A DNA stretch of 64,000 nucleotides. Source: an uncultured Verrucomicrobiales bacterium (GTDB taxonomy: Bacteria; Verrucomicrobiota; Verrucomicrobiia; Verrucomicrobiales; Akkermansiaceae). The notes below the pieces were generated by a model, which saw only the letters and a program-made list of their open reading frames with translations, was not told where the DNA came from and did no database searches. The DNA lies in assembly GCA_937905985.1 (NCBI GenBank), contig CALCWC010000026.1, positions 39,844-103,843 of the forward strand, given 5' to 3'. The translations under genes and the position numbers were made by a program. This document shows positions 43,497 through 52,050 of this stretch, in pieces (the first letter of the stretch is position 1; every line of letters begins with the position of its first letter).

Positions 43497-46109
43497 ATGT
43501 TACAAATAATAAAAAAATATCCTCTTGCTGTTAGCGCGCTGCTAACATTGATTTGCTATTCAGTATGGCGTGTATTCATAAGTTGCATTACATTTGAAAA
43601 TTGGGGACAATTTATCGCGAAAAATTGGAATTTTCTTATTATTGGAGAAATACTCTCCATAGTTTGCGTAATTGAACTACATTTAAGGAAAAAACAGAAT
43701 GGCATATTCTTCGTGACTCTAATTTTTGGCGCTCTGATTCTCTTTGCCCTTCTTGCCTGTGGCGATTGGGATGGTTGGCAAAAGATAATGGCAGCGATGG
43801 CCTATTGTTATGCAATGTTGCTATTGCTTCGAATGCCCAATAATAATTCTGCGAAAGAGACGAAAGACGAAGGGGAAAACCTGAATCGCAGCAAATTGTA
43901 CGGAGGAGTTTGTACATGGATTCGTAGGATGAGCATTACAGGGACGTCAGGTAAGGCGATTGCGATAACAGGTGAGTGGGGTTCAGGTAAATCGCACCTC
44001 AGCCGATATGTTAATAGGAACTTGACGAAAAAATGGGACTTGGACAATAATTTTGACGGCTATATAGGTGAGTACGCGATATGTGAGATAGATCTGTGGG
44101 GCACTCGCAATATTGAAGATGTGTGGAGGATGGTAGAGCAGCAATTGATGGATGTCGTTGGTGAACCTGTGATAAGCAGAGTCGAGATAGGCAACAATAT
44201 ATTCTATTATTTGCTGAACTTCGTTTTAGGCGGGAATTCTGATATACATAATGCCGTCAGGAATTTAGTACAGAATGACGTTGCAGGAAAAGTAAAAGAA
44301 AGCGCAAATATTATAGCTGAAAAACTTATCAAATCTAAAGATAAAAAGTTTGCAATAATTTTTTTTGATGATTTGGAAAGGGCAAACACTAAAGTCATTC
44401 AGAACTTGCTTCCATTGTTCGAAAGGCTGAAATCAATTAAAAACTTATTTATTGTGTGCAATTATTCGCCTGCTGAAATTAACAATAAACTGCGGGGACG
44501 CGGAATAGGTTGCATAGACGCGGAGGCGTATCTTTCGAAAATTTTTGATGTGAAGTTCGATATACCCAAAATTCATGATCTCGCGTGTTCAGAATATATC
44601 AAAATGGTATTTGAAGAAAAAAAGTTCAACTCTCCTCTAGCTAGGCGTTTCATGCTGAGAGAAAAAATACATTTTGAAACACCTCGTCAAATTCAAAGGA
44701 TTGCAGATAGGCTGGCGAGTGTTGAACATTTATATATCTATGATTATTCTGACACCGCTTGGAAAAAATTATTTTCTGTAAAGGCTATATTTTTGGCCGT
44801 CTGTGCAGAGACTATTAAACCTGGTATATCCAGAGAAATGCTTGCTTATGGAGTGGCAGAATATTTGACAGATGTGCATGGTGGTACGTCCAGTCCCAAT
44901 GCAGCTAGGCAAATTGCTTGGGATAATATTTGCCAGGAAACAAACAGGTTCATTCGTCAACATAGTGTTCTTGATGAGATAATTAAAAAAATGCAGGACT
45001 ATATTGCGAACGAACATATTTCACGTTTGATAAATGCATTAAATAATTCATATATGTACAAGGCGGCCCTTACTCTTAGCGACGTTGAGGGAATGATTAG
45101 TTCCTTGGACATATCATCTAAATCTCGCGTAAAACGATTGATTTTGAATGGAGGCAACTCGGTCATCCCTTTACAAATGATGCTTTCAATCGAGCTGTTT
45201 TATAAAGTTTGCATGGAAAAAATCGATAATGATAAAAAGTACTCATATGCTATATTTTCTACATTAAAGGCAGAGCGCAACAATTCAGCTTGGATTGTTG
45301 CAGATGATAAATTGCCGTATCAGCACCGCTCTCAATACTTTATTGACTTATTAAATTCATTGACTCGGACTAGCGATACGTCAATTACAAATTGTATTAT
45401 AAAATCTTGCGTCCAGCTGATGCGTTGTACTGGGATCACGTCTTTAACGAAAATCTTGGACTATTTTTGTAATAATAGCATAACACACGAACGTTCTAGC
45501 AACAAATATACCATAGAATCGTCAAATCACTATCATCCGCTTGAAGCATCTCGAAAATCAGGGAAATATCTATTTAAATATGCCTCGAATCAGTTAGGCG
45601 TCAAGTTTTGCATTTTTCTTCTTCGTTATTTCAAAAAACCCTCTGAGTCTTTTTTAGTAGATATTCGCCTTTTCCTTTTTCATGATAGCAGTCAAAACAT
45701 ATATGATGTTTATTCAACAATCACAAACGGCGTGTGCTACTTTCTTAGTAAGCGGCCTAGACTAATACCAGTTTTGCAAGTTGCAGCTATGAATTTCATT
45801 ATTTGGCCTCGCTCTATACGGTCAAATGTGCGTATACATGGCCTGACCACTTTGGAATTCAGGATGGTTAAGGCTATTTTGGACTTTAGGCCTCAATCGA
45901 AGTTGCAGAGTTATGTCCATGTGGATGTCCCTTTTTTGCAGAAAGTCCTTTCTTCTGCAATCAATGCGCTCAATGAACGAACATACCATATGGATCCGTT
46001 CGGCAGAGACTTAGAGCATTTGATTCCTCAACAAGATAAGGTAGAGCTGCTTGATTCTTTACAGTCTTTATATGCTTTTTATGCTGGTATTTACCCTGAT
46101 TTTCATTAA
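43497..46109 (+). CDS. KAP-family P-loop NTPase with N-terminal membrane helices
   Basis: 870 aa, strongly AT-rich compared with all neighbours, so recently acquired. Four hydrophobic helices in the first 115 residues (AVSALLTLICYSVW; NFLIIGEILSIVCVI; FFVTLIFGALILFAL; IMAAMAYCYAMLLLL) anchor it in the inner membrane, as is typical of KAP NTPases. Then Walker A GEWGSGKS (159-166), Walker B FAIIFFDDLERAN near residue 295, and IKNLFIVCNYSPAEI. The 450-residue C-terminal part is helical with no recognised motif. KAP NTPases occur as plasmid-stability and anti-phage factors. It stands alone, 74 bases after the truncated hsdS. Confidence 0.85.
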   Translation: MLQIIKKYPLAVSALLTLICYSVWRVFISCITFENWGQFIAKNWNFLIIGEILSIVCVIELHLRKKQNGIFFVTLIFGALILFALLACGDWDGWQKIMAAMAYCYAMLLLLRMPNNNSAKETKDEGENLNRSKLYGGVCTWIRRMSITGTSGKAIAITGEWGSGKSHLSRYVNRNLTKKWDLDNNFDGYIGEYAICEIDLWGTRNIEDVWRMVEQQLMDVVGEPVISRVEIGNNIFYYLLNFVLGGNSDIHNAVRNLVQNDVAGKVKESANIIAEKLIKSKDKKFAIIFFDDLERANTKVIQNLLPLFERLKSIKNLFIVCNYSPAEINNKLRGRGIGCIDAEAYLSKIFDVKFDIPKIHDLACSEYIKMVFEEKKFNSPLARRFMLREKIHFETPRQIQRIADRLASVEHLYIYDYSDTAWKKLFSVKAIFLAVCAETIKPGISREMLAYGVAEYLTDVHGGTSSPNAARQIAWDNICQETNRFIRQHSVLDEIIKKMQDYIANEHISRLINALNNSYMYKAALTLSDVEGMISSLDISSKSRVKRLILNGGNSVIPLQMMLSIELFYKVCMEKIDNDKKYSYAIFSTLKAERNNSAWIVADDKLPYQHRSQYFIDLLNSLTRTSDTSITNCIIKSCVQLMRCTGITSLTKILDYFCNNSITHERSSNKYTIESSNHYHPLEASRKSGKYLFKYASNQLGVKFCIFLLRYFKKPSESFLVDIRLFLFHDSSQNIYDVYSTITNGVCYFLSKRPRLIPVLQVAAMNFIIWPRSIRSNVRIHGLTTLEFRMVKAILDFRPQSKLQSYVHVDVPFLQKVLSSAINALNERTYHMDPFGRDLEHLIPQQDKVELLDSLQSLYAFYAGIYPDFH

Positions 46110-46280
46110 GCGTATACTATCATAAATTTGCATAACGTTTCGTCTGCCTTTTGATCTTTTACTTATGTAAGAGTAGCCCGTGTTACTCTTCTGGTGTTGG
46201 GAGCATGCCCTGCGGCATGCTTCTGTGAACGGGTTATTCTCCTCGAGTTATTGAAACTCGAGCAGGATGAACCTATAACG

Positions 46281-46395
46281 TGCTGCGAGCGGCTTGCTTG
46301 GCCTTGTATTGGGTGAGGGCGTAGTCTTGGGCTTGGTCCAGGGTTGCGATTTGGTTGTGGTTTCTGAGGAGGCGGGAGGCAGTTGGATTTACGAT
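46281..46395 (-). pseudogene. Relic of the 3' end of an unidentified gene
   Basis: On the minus strand an open stretch of about 37 codons ends in a stop with a coherent helical peptide (PTASRLLRNHNQIATLDQAQ then DYALTQYKAKQAARSTL). It has no start and no upstream continuation. I do not recognise the family. Confidence 0.45.
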
Positions 46396-46437
46396 TTACG
46401 ATTTACGATTTAAGAAGTCAGCGCGCCTAGCGGCGCG

Positions 46438-46452
46438 AGTCAACGTGCGGCG
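46438..46452. repeat. 15-bp direct repeat, right copy
   Basis: AGTCAACGTGCGGCG, identical to 28098-28112. It is followed at once by the 23-base stem-loop at 46446. Confidence 0.5.
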
Positions 46453-46740
46453 GCATAATGCCGCCGCATAACGGGCGCACCGCGTCCGTTATCCGAGCCG
46501 CGCGCCAACCAGGCCGCGCGACACAATACTACCCCCACACTACTATCTCCCCGCCAACAAAAACATTCCCCTCTCTCTTCTTCAGCGCTCGTTTACCAGT
46601 CTAAAAGTTGACATTTGTCCATGCCGTTGCAGGTGTGGATGGATAAATGTCAATTGGGATTTGACTTTCGGGAGGCGCTGTTTGCGATTGCCGCTTCGTT
46701 GTAAAGTGAAGGCGTGGTTAAAAGGGGGTGGGTGATAGGG

Positions 46741-46780
46741 CAGAAAAGTGCCCCCATTCGGCGGGGAGCCGGATGGGGGC
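46741..46780 (-). terminator. Rho-independent terminator of fucPI
   Basis: 13-bp stem 46750-46762 with 46768-46780 (GCCCCCAT core, one G-U), loop of five; on the minus strand followed by CACTTTTCTG. It lies 98 bases beyond the fucI stop. Confidence 0.7.
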
Positions 46781-46877
46781 GGTGAATGGACGCGGGGTGC
46801 GCCGAACTTACAAATTGTACCTGGTACTTAGCCCGCCTCGGCGAAACCTTGGCGGAGAGGGGTACCTAGTACCTTCG

Positions 46878-48665
46878 TTAGCCGTTGTACTTGCCGTAGA
46901 TGGGTCCGAAGTTCTTGCAGGCGCGGAAGTCTGCACCTTCGGGGTCTGCGGTGCCGAAGAGGTTCCATGCGGCGGGACGGTAGATGTCCTCCTCGGGCAC
47001 GTTGTGGGCGTAGACGGGGATGCGGAGCATGGAAGCCAGGGTGATGATGTCTGCGCCGATGTGGCCGTAGGTCCAGGCGCCGTGGTTGGCACCCATGTTG
47101 GCCATGACGGAGTAGACGTCCTTGAAGGCGCCCTTTCCGGTGAGACGGGGGGCGAACCAGGTGGTGGGCCAACCGGGGTCGGTGCGCTCGTCGAGGGTCT
47201 TGTTGACCTCCTCCGGGAGGGAGCAGGTGTAGCCTTCAGCGATGACGAGCACGGGGCCCTGCCCCTTGACGAGGTTCATGCGGATCATGGTGATGGGCAC
47301 ATCACCCTTGGAGACGAAGTGCAGGGAGTAGCCGCCGCCGCGGAAGTACTCGCGGTTGGCGGGGCACCAGCAGGAGTTGTCCATCATGGCGTCGATATCT
47401 GCCTGGGTGGTCTCGCCGGTCTTCTTCATGCAGGGCTTGCCGTCCTTGTCGGTGGAGTACATGTTGCCGTCCAGTGCGGTGGAGCCGGAGTTGATGAGGT
47501 GCATGATGCCGTTGGCGGCGTGGCCCTCCATGGTGTGTCCCGTGACGCGCTTGACGGCGGCGGGAGACCAGTAGGTGCGGATATCGGAGAAGCAGGCGGC
47601 CTGGCCGGTGAGCTGGTGGAGCAGGAGCATGCACACGCCGTTCATGGCATCGTTCTCCGTGGCGAAGGGAATGGCCTCGCGCGGGCCGTTCCAGTCGAAG
47701 GTGCTGTTGATGAGGGATTCCGCCATGTCGCCGTTGGGGTAGAAATCGGTCCAGTGGCGCTGGCCCTGGAAACCGCCGCAGATGGCGTTGAAGCCCAGGC
47801 CCTCCTCCTCGCGGTCGATGGTCTTGAGGTAGGGGTTGCCGTGCATCATGTCGCGGAAGATGATCATCATGAGGATGCTCTCACGCAGCGTGCGCTCCTT
47901 GTCCTCCGGGGAGAGGATGAGGTCCGGGCGGTTGCGCTCCGGGCCGATGTGGACGTAGCGCTTGGCCCACTCCATGGCGAGCTCGAACTCCTTCTCGTCG
48001 TAGATCTTGAGCTCCATGCGGCGCTTCACCTCGGTCATGTCGACGGGCTGGACGCGCATGCCCAGGTAGTCCTCCCAGAAGGGCTGGTCCAGGATGGAGC
48101 CGGCAATGCCCATGGCGCAGCCGCCGATGGAGAGGTAGCCCTTGCCCTTGAGGGTGGCCACGGCGATACCGGCGCGTGCGAAGCGCAGGATCTTCTCCGC
48201 CACGTCCTCCGGGATGGAGGTGTCGTCGGCGTCCTGCACGTCATGCCCGTAGATGGAGAAGGCAGGCACGCCCTTCTGGGCGTAGGCGGCCAGTGCGGCG
48301 GCGAGGTAGACGGCGCCGGGGCGCTCCGTGCCGTTGAAGCCCCAGATGGCCTTGGGGATGCGGTTGTCCGTCTCGAAGGTCTCCGTGATGTAGCACCAGC
48401 AGGGAGTGACGATGAGCGAGCAGCCCACGTTGTTCTCCGCAAACTTCTGGTTGGCGGCGGCGGCCTCTGCGGGACCGCCGATACAGGTGTCGGCGATGAC
48501 GCACTTGACGGGCTGGCCGTTGGCGTGCTTGACGTTGGCCTCAATGAGGGCGGCAGCGGCCTTGGCCATGTTCATGGTCTGGTCTTCCAGGGACTCGCGG
48601 ACGCCAAGGCGGCGGCCGTCAATCGTGGGACGAATGCCGATGGTCGGCAGTGTATCGTATTTCAT
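46878..48665 (-). CDS. fucI: L-fucose isomerase
   Basis: 595 aa, the usual length. Starts [19 protein letters not shown], typical of FucI; contains [32 protein letters not shown] and [15 protein letters not shown] with the Glu/Asp metal-ligand region (Mn2+). It converts L-fucose to L-fuculose in the cytoplasm, the first step of fucose use from host mucin glycans. The permease gene lies 42 bases upstream on the same strand, so the two form an operon; fuculokinase and aldolase genes are not in the window. Confidence 0.96.
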   Translation of the reverse strand: MKYDTLPTIGIRPTIDGRRLGVRESLEDQTMNMAKAAAALIEANVKHANGQPVKCVIADTCIGGPAEAAAANQKFAENNVGCSLIVTPCWCYITETFETDNRIPKAIWGFNGTERPGAVYLAAALAAYAQKGVPAFSIYGHDVQDADDTSIPEDVAEKILRFARAGIAVATLKGKGYLSIGGCAMGIAGSILDQPFWEDYLGMRVQPVDMTEVKRRMELKIYDEKEFELAMEWAKRYVHIGPERNRPDLILSPEDKERTLRESILMMIIFRDMMHGNPYLKTIDREEEGLGFNAICGGFQGQRHWTDFYPNGDMAESLINSTFDWNGPREAIPFATENDAMNGVCMLLLHQLTGQAACFSDIRTYWSPAAVKRVTGHTMEGHAANGIMHLINSGSTALDGNMYSTDKDGKPCMKKTGETTQADIDAMMDNSCWCPANREYFRGGGYSLHFVSKGDVPITMIRMNLVKGQGPVLVIAEGYTCSLPEEVNKTLDERTDPGWPTTWFAPRLTGKGAFKDVYSVMANMGANHGAWTYGHIGADIITLASMLRIPVYAHNVPEEDIYRPAAWNLFGTADPEGADFRACKNFGPIYGKYNG

Positions 48666-48707
48666 AATGTCGTATGGATTATGGGTTGGAATGGATAAAG
48701 AGAGGGG

Positions 48708-50258
48708 TTACTTTTCCTCGGCCTGCGGCGTGGCGGGCTTGCGGAAGATAAGGCTGTACACCAGCACCACCGCAAAGCAGATGGCCGGCACGATGAAGGA
48801 GGCGCGCAACAGCGTGGAGGAAGTCTTGAGGTTGTCGTCCCAGGTGGTGTCGAACCCGCTCACGAGGGACGCCCAGGAGCTGTCCACGTTGCCGATGATG
48901 CCGGCCATCCACGGGGTGATGATAGCGCCGCCGAGAATGGCCATGATGAGACCAGCGGCACCGAGCTTGAGGATGCGCGGGTCAAGGCCGCCCAGGGCAA
49001 TGCCGTAGATGGTGGGGAACATGAGGCTCATGCAGCCGCTCATCAGCACCAGGAAGATGACGTTCGCGGAGAAGGGCAAACCGCCGATGCTGAAGAGCAC
49101 ATCGCTGGGCAGGTACATCACGCCCAGGCAGCAGAGGATGGCGCCCACGGCGAAGATGCTCATCATGGCGGCGGGGTTGAACTTCTTCATGTAGTACGTG
49201 GCAATCCAGCGGCAGAGGATGAAGAAGCAGAGGGCAATCACATAGTAGCTGGCGGCGGTGTCCGGTGCCACGCCCAGCTCCTTCTGGCAGTACACGTTCA
49301 TCCAGGTCCAGGCGGCAATCTGCACACCCACGTAGAAGAACTGGGCAATCACGCCGCACCAGTAGCGCGGGGTCTTGAGCAGGCCCACCAGCATGCTGCG
49401 GTAGGAGCCCACAATGCAGATGTAGGCGATGGGGCCCAGCATGCCCAGCAGAATCCACTGCACCTTGTCCATGTCCGGGAACAGCCAGTACAGCACGGAC
49501 AGCGGCACAAAGCTGAACAGCGCGGCAACCAGCACGCGCAGGCCACCGCCCTGGCCGCCCTCCGTCTTGGCGGGCTTCTGCTCCTCCGCCTTGGAGCGCA
49601 GGAAGCACACCCACATGATGAGAGCAATGGCGCACAGGCCCACATACGGGGCACCCAGCCAGAAGAGCTCGGAGTTCACAATCTCCTTAAGCTGGTCCGG
49701 GGCCATGGCGGCGCGCTCCTCCGCGGTGGCGGGGTTCAGGTTGCCCAGGATGAACTGCTGAGCCAGCACAATGCCCATGAGGGAGCCCAGCGGGTTGAAA
49801 GCCTGTGCAAAGTTCAAGCGGCGCACGCCCGTCTTGGGGTCGCCCAGGGAGAGGACGTACGGGTTGCAGGTGGTCTCCAGCAGGGAGCAGCCGCCCGCCA
49901 CAATGAAGATGGCAATGAAGTACGTGTCAAAGCTCTGCCAACCGCATGCCGGGATGTACAGCAGCGCGCCCAGCACATAGATGCCCAGGCCGATGAGCAC
50001 ACCCACGCGGTAGGAGAACTCCTCAATCAGGATGGATGCGAAGATGGCCAGCACCGCATACGCACCGTAGAACGCCACCTGCACCAGGCCCGCCTGCGAC
50101 TGCGAGAGCGTGAATATCTTCTGGAACGACGGCACCAGGTTGTCCGTCATGTTGTTCAACAAACCCCACAGCGCAAAACAGCTGACCAGCAGGAAAAACA
50201 CCGCGCGGAACCTGCGCGGCACAACGGGTGTCAAATCACGTTGATTGTCCGTACTCAT
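48708..50258 (-). CDS. fucP: L-fucose/H+ symporter-type MFS permease
   Basis: 516 aa from the ATG at 50258, chosen because the predicted -10 (50267-50272) and transcription start lie just upstream; an ATG at 50276 is in frame but overlaps the -10. Twelve hydrophobic helices; the first carries FALWGLLNNMTDNLVPSFQK, the FHS-family signature (FWG...N...L) with the essential acidic residue Asp near residue 43. Followed by fucI, so fucose is the likely substrate. Family members are sugar-proton symporters of the inner membrane. Confidence 0.88.
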   Translation of the reverse strand: MSTDNQRDLTPVVPRRFRAVFFLLVSCFALWGLLNNMTDNLVPSFQKIFTLSQSQAGLVQVAFYGAYAVLAIFASILIEEFSYRVGVLIGLGIYVLGALLYIPACGWQSFDTYFIAIFIVAGGCSLLETTCNPYVLSLGDPKTGVRRLNFAQAFNPLGSLMGIVLAQQFILGNLNPATAEERAAMAPDQLKEIVNSELFWLGAPYVGLCAIALIMWVCFLRSKAEEQKPAKTEGGQGGGLRVLVAALFSFVPLSVLYWLFPDMDKVQWILLGMLGPIAYICIVGSYRSMLVGLLKTPRYWCGVIAQFFYVGVQIAAWTWMNVYCQKELGVAPDTAASYYVIALCFFILCRWIATYYMKKFNPAAMMSIFAVGAILCCLGVMYLPSDVLFSIGGLPFSANVIFLVLMSGCMSLMFPTIYGIALGGLDPRILKLGAAGLIMAILGGAIITPWMAGIIGNVDSSWASLVSGFDTTWDDNLKTSSTLLRASFIVPAICFAVVLVYSLIFRKPATPQAEEK

Positions 50259-50266
50259 ATTCTCAG

Positions 50267-50294
50267 AGTCTACCATATAGCCCCCGCGTGTCAA
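50267..50294 (-). promoter_or_regulatory. Predicted promoter of fucPI
   Basis: Minus strand TTGACA (50289-50294), 16 bases, TAGACT (50267-50272). Transcription would start at about 50260, next to the ATG at 50258. Confidence 0.65.
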
Positions 50295-50389
50295 TGAATA
50301 AAAGCCCTCCGCACAGGAAATTCGCCCGCGCGCGACTACATCTGGCTCGCGCGTGGGTGCACGGCACGGATATCGCTCCCCGCCGGGAT

Positions 50390-50431
50390 TGTCAATTGCC
50401 GGTTGACACGCCACAGGCACGGGTATATGAT
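50390..50431 (+). promoter_or_regulatory. Promoter of the AlbA_2 gene with inverted repeat over the -35
   Basis: TTGACA (50403-50408), 17 bases, TATGAT (50426-50431), a near-consensus promoter. TGTCAA (50390-50395) and TTGACA (50403-50408) form an inverted repeat with a 7-base centre over the -35 box, a candidate operator; the fucP -35 also contains TGTCAA on this strand. Confidence 0.65.
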
Positions 50432-50445
50432 GGACACGTTTCCCG

Positions 50446-51798
50446 ATGGCTATGGAAAACCAGAACACAGAGTGGAAGCTGACCTGGAAAGACGAATATC
50501 TAAAGTGGATATGCGGCTTCGCCAATGCGCAGGGAGGCTCCATCTACATCGGGTGCGACAACGACGGGAAAATAGTGGGAGTACCCAACGCCCGCAAGCT
50601 TTTGGAGGACATACCCAACAAGGTGCGGGATGTGCTCGGCATCCTGGCGGATGTGGATTTGCTCCGCACGGAGGAGGGCGCGGAGTACCTCCGCATCAAC
50701 GTGCAACCCAGCCTTTACCCCGTCAGCTGCAAAGGCGAGTACCACTACCGCGCGGGCAGCACTAGGCAGCAACTCCAGGGCGGTGCCCTCACCCAGTTTC
50801 TTTTGCAGCGCATGGGCAGCAGCTTCTACTGGGATGCCGCACCCGTGGCGGATGCTTCCCTAGACGAGCTGGAGCCCGCCGCCTTCGCCGCATTCCGCAA
50901 GGGGGCCGTGCAGAGCGGGCGCATGACGGAGGAATCCGCACGCGAGGGGAACGAAGAGATTTTGAAAGGGCTGGGTCTCATCCGGAATGGCGTTCTCACC
51001 CGAGCCGCCGTGCTGCTTTTCCACCCCGCGCCGGAACGTTGGTTCACCGGAGCCTACGCCAAGATTGCCTTTTTCCCCAACGATGCGGACATTGCCTACA
51101 TGGACGAAATTCACGGTTCCCTGTTCGTGCAAGCGGAGCGCATCATCGACATCCTGTACCTCAAGTATCTCAAGGCAGCGGTGTCGTACAGCGGCATCAA
51201 CCGCGTGGAAACATACCCCTTCCCCAGGGCCGCGGTCAGGGAGGCCATCCTCAACGCTCTCGTCCACACCTGCTACGCTGCGGGAATTCCCATGCAGATC
51301 CGCGTATACGAGGACAAGCTCTACATCTCCAACAGCACCCTCGCCATGGAGGGCTGGACCCTGGAGAAGTACTTGCAGGAACACCGCTCGGAACCCTACA
51401 ACCCCTCGCTCGCCGCAGCCTTCTTCCGAGCAGGGCTGGTAGAGTCATGGGGGCGCGGCATTGAGAAGATTTGCAGGGTCTGCAGGGAGGCGCAGGTGCC
51501 GCCTCCACTCTTCCATGGTCGCCCCAATTCCTTCATGCTGGAATTCTGCAAGGCGCAGGCCACCCCGTTTGTGGCACAACCCCAAGGGAAAGTTGCCCAA
51601 ACTGGCCGCAAGCAGCGGAATATGCAGGCCATTGTGGAATTGATGCGCCAAAACCCGACCATCAAGATTGCTGAAATCGCCAAGGAGGTGGGGATTTCTG
51701 TTGTATACACCAACACGCTGATTTCAAAACTCAAGGATGCGGGTAAAATTGAACGAGAAAATGGCCGGAAAATAGGCAAATGGGTGATTTGCGACTGA
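50446..51798 (+). CDS. AlbA_2/Schlafen-domain ATP-binding transcriptional regulator
   Basis: 450 aa from the ATG at 50446 (a second at 50452). N-terminal AlbA_2 domain: TEWKLTWKDEYLKWICGFAN AQGGSIYIGCDNDGKIVG (residues 8-48). Middle region with an HATPase-like core (YPFPRAAVREAILNALVH, residues about 268-285) and GLVESWGRGIEKI, as in the COG2865 family. C-terminal winged-helix (TIKIAEIAKEVGISVVYTNT LISKLKDAGKI, about 402-435). Probably a DNA-binding regulator. Divergent from fucPI, so control of fucose uptake is a reasonable inference, as is autoregulation. Confidence 0.85.
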   Translation: MAMENQNTEWKLTWKDEYLKWICGFANAQGGSIYIGCDNDGKIVGVPNARKLLEDIPNKVRDVLGILADVDLLRTEEGAEYLRINVQPSLYPVSCKGEYHYRAGSTRQQLQGGALTQFLLQRMGSSFYWDAAPVADASLDELEPAAFAAFRKGAVQSGRMTEESAREGNEEILKGLGLIRNGVLTRAAVLLFHPAPERWFTGAYAKIAFFPNDADIAYMDEIHGSLFVQAERIIDILYLKYLKAAVSYSGINRVETYPFPRAAVREAILNALVHTCYAAGIPMQIRVYEDKLYISNSTLAMEGWTLEKYLQEHRSEPYNPSLAAAFFRAGLVESWGRGIEKICRVCREAQVPPPLFHGRPNSFMLEFCKAQATPFVAQPQGKVAQTGRKQRNMQAIVELMRQNPTIKIAEIAKEVGISVVYTNTLISKLKDAGKIERENGRKIGKWVICD

Positions 51799-51811
51799 CG
51801 AATCTTTCTTG

Positions 51812-51927
51812 TCCTTTCCTATACTTTTCTTATCCTTTCCTATACTTTTCTTATCCTTTCCTATACTTTGCATTCCTTTCTCATTCTATTTACAGCACTT
51901 CCTATCTTATCCTTTCCTATACTTTGA
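51812..51927 (+). repeat. 21-bp pyrimidine-rich tandem repeat
   Basis: TCCTTTCCTATACTTTTCTTA units begin at 51812, 51833 and 51854, with a fourth partial copy at 51910. They lie in the 252-base gap after the AlbA_2 gene; the gap holds no gene. Confidence 0.85.
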
Positions 51928-52012
51928 CCCGTCTACCCCATTTCTTCCCCAGTTGTGGATTGTAGTGCTTCATCGCAAGGTTTTGTCGGTCATACTTGGC
52001 GCGCGATTGTGC

Positions 52013-52041
52013 TTGCGGGGAGGGGGTGTGCGTGGTAGTAT
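52013..52041 (+). promoter_or_regulatory. Predicted promoter of the phosphohexomutase gene
   Basis: TTGCGG (52013-52018), 17 bases ending GTGG, TAGTAT (52036-52041). The predicted start of transcription is within about 3 bases of the ATG at 52051. Confidence 0.6.
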
Positions 52042-52050
52042 GGTGCGCGT

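Larger units (their letters stand above)
46110..46740. other. Island-edge DNA: hairpins, repeats and a gene relic
   Basis: No intact gene. It holds a stem at 46202-46221 (AGCATGCC/GGCATGCT), a stem at 46242-46262 (CTCGAGTT/AACTCGAG), the minus-strand relic at 46281-46395, three ATTTACG units at 46388-46412, stems at 46446-46468 (11-bp arms) and 46468-46492, and an imperfect 15-bp inverted repeat (46608-46622 with 46639-46653, TTGACATTTGTCCAT type). Confidence 0.6.

Noticed and set aside
46728..48698. 656-codon open frame antisense to fucI
   Set aside because: The opposite strand encodes a full-length FucI; this product is Gly/Val/Asp/His-rich and featureless. The same reasoning removes the antisense frames over addA, addB, HsdR, HsdM and PBP2.
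51812..51927. CRISPR array
   Set aside because: Units are contiguous 21-mers with no unique spacers, and there is no cas gene in the window. The same holds for the 45-bp repeats at 19340.
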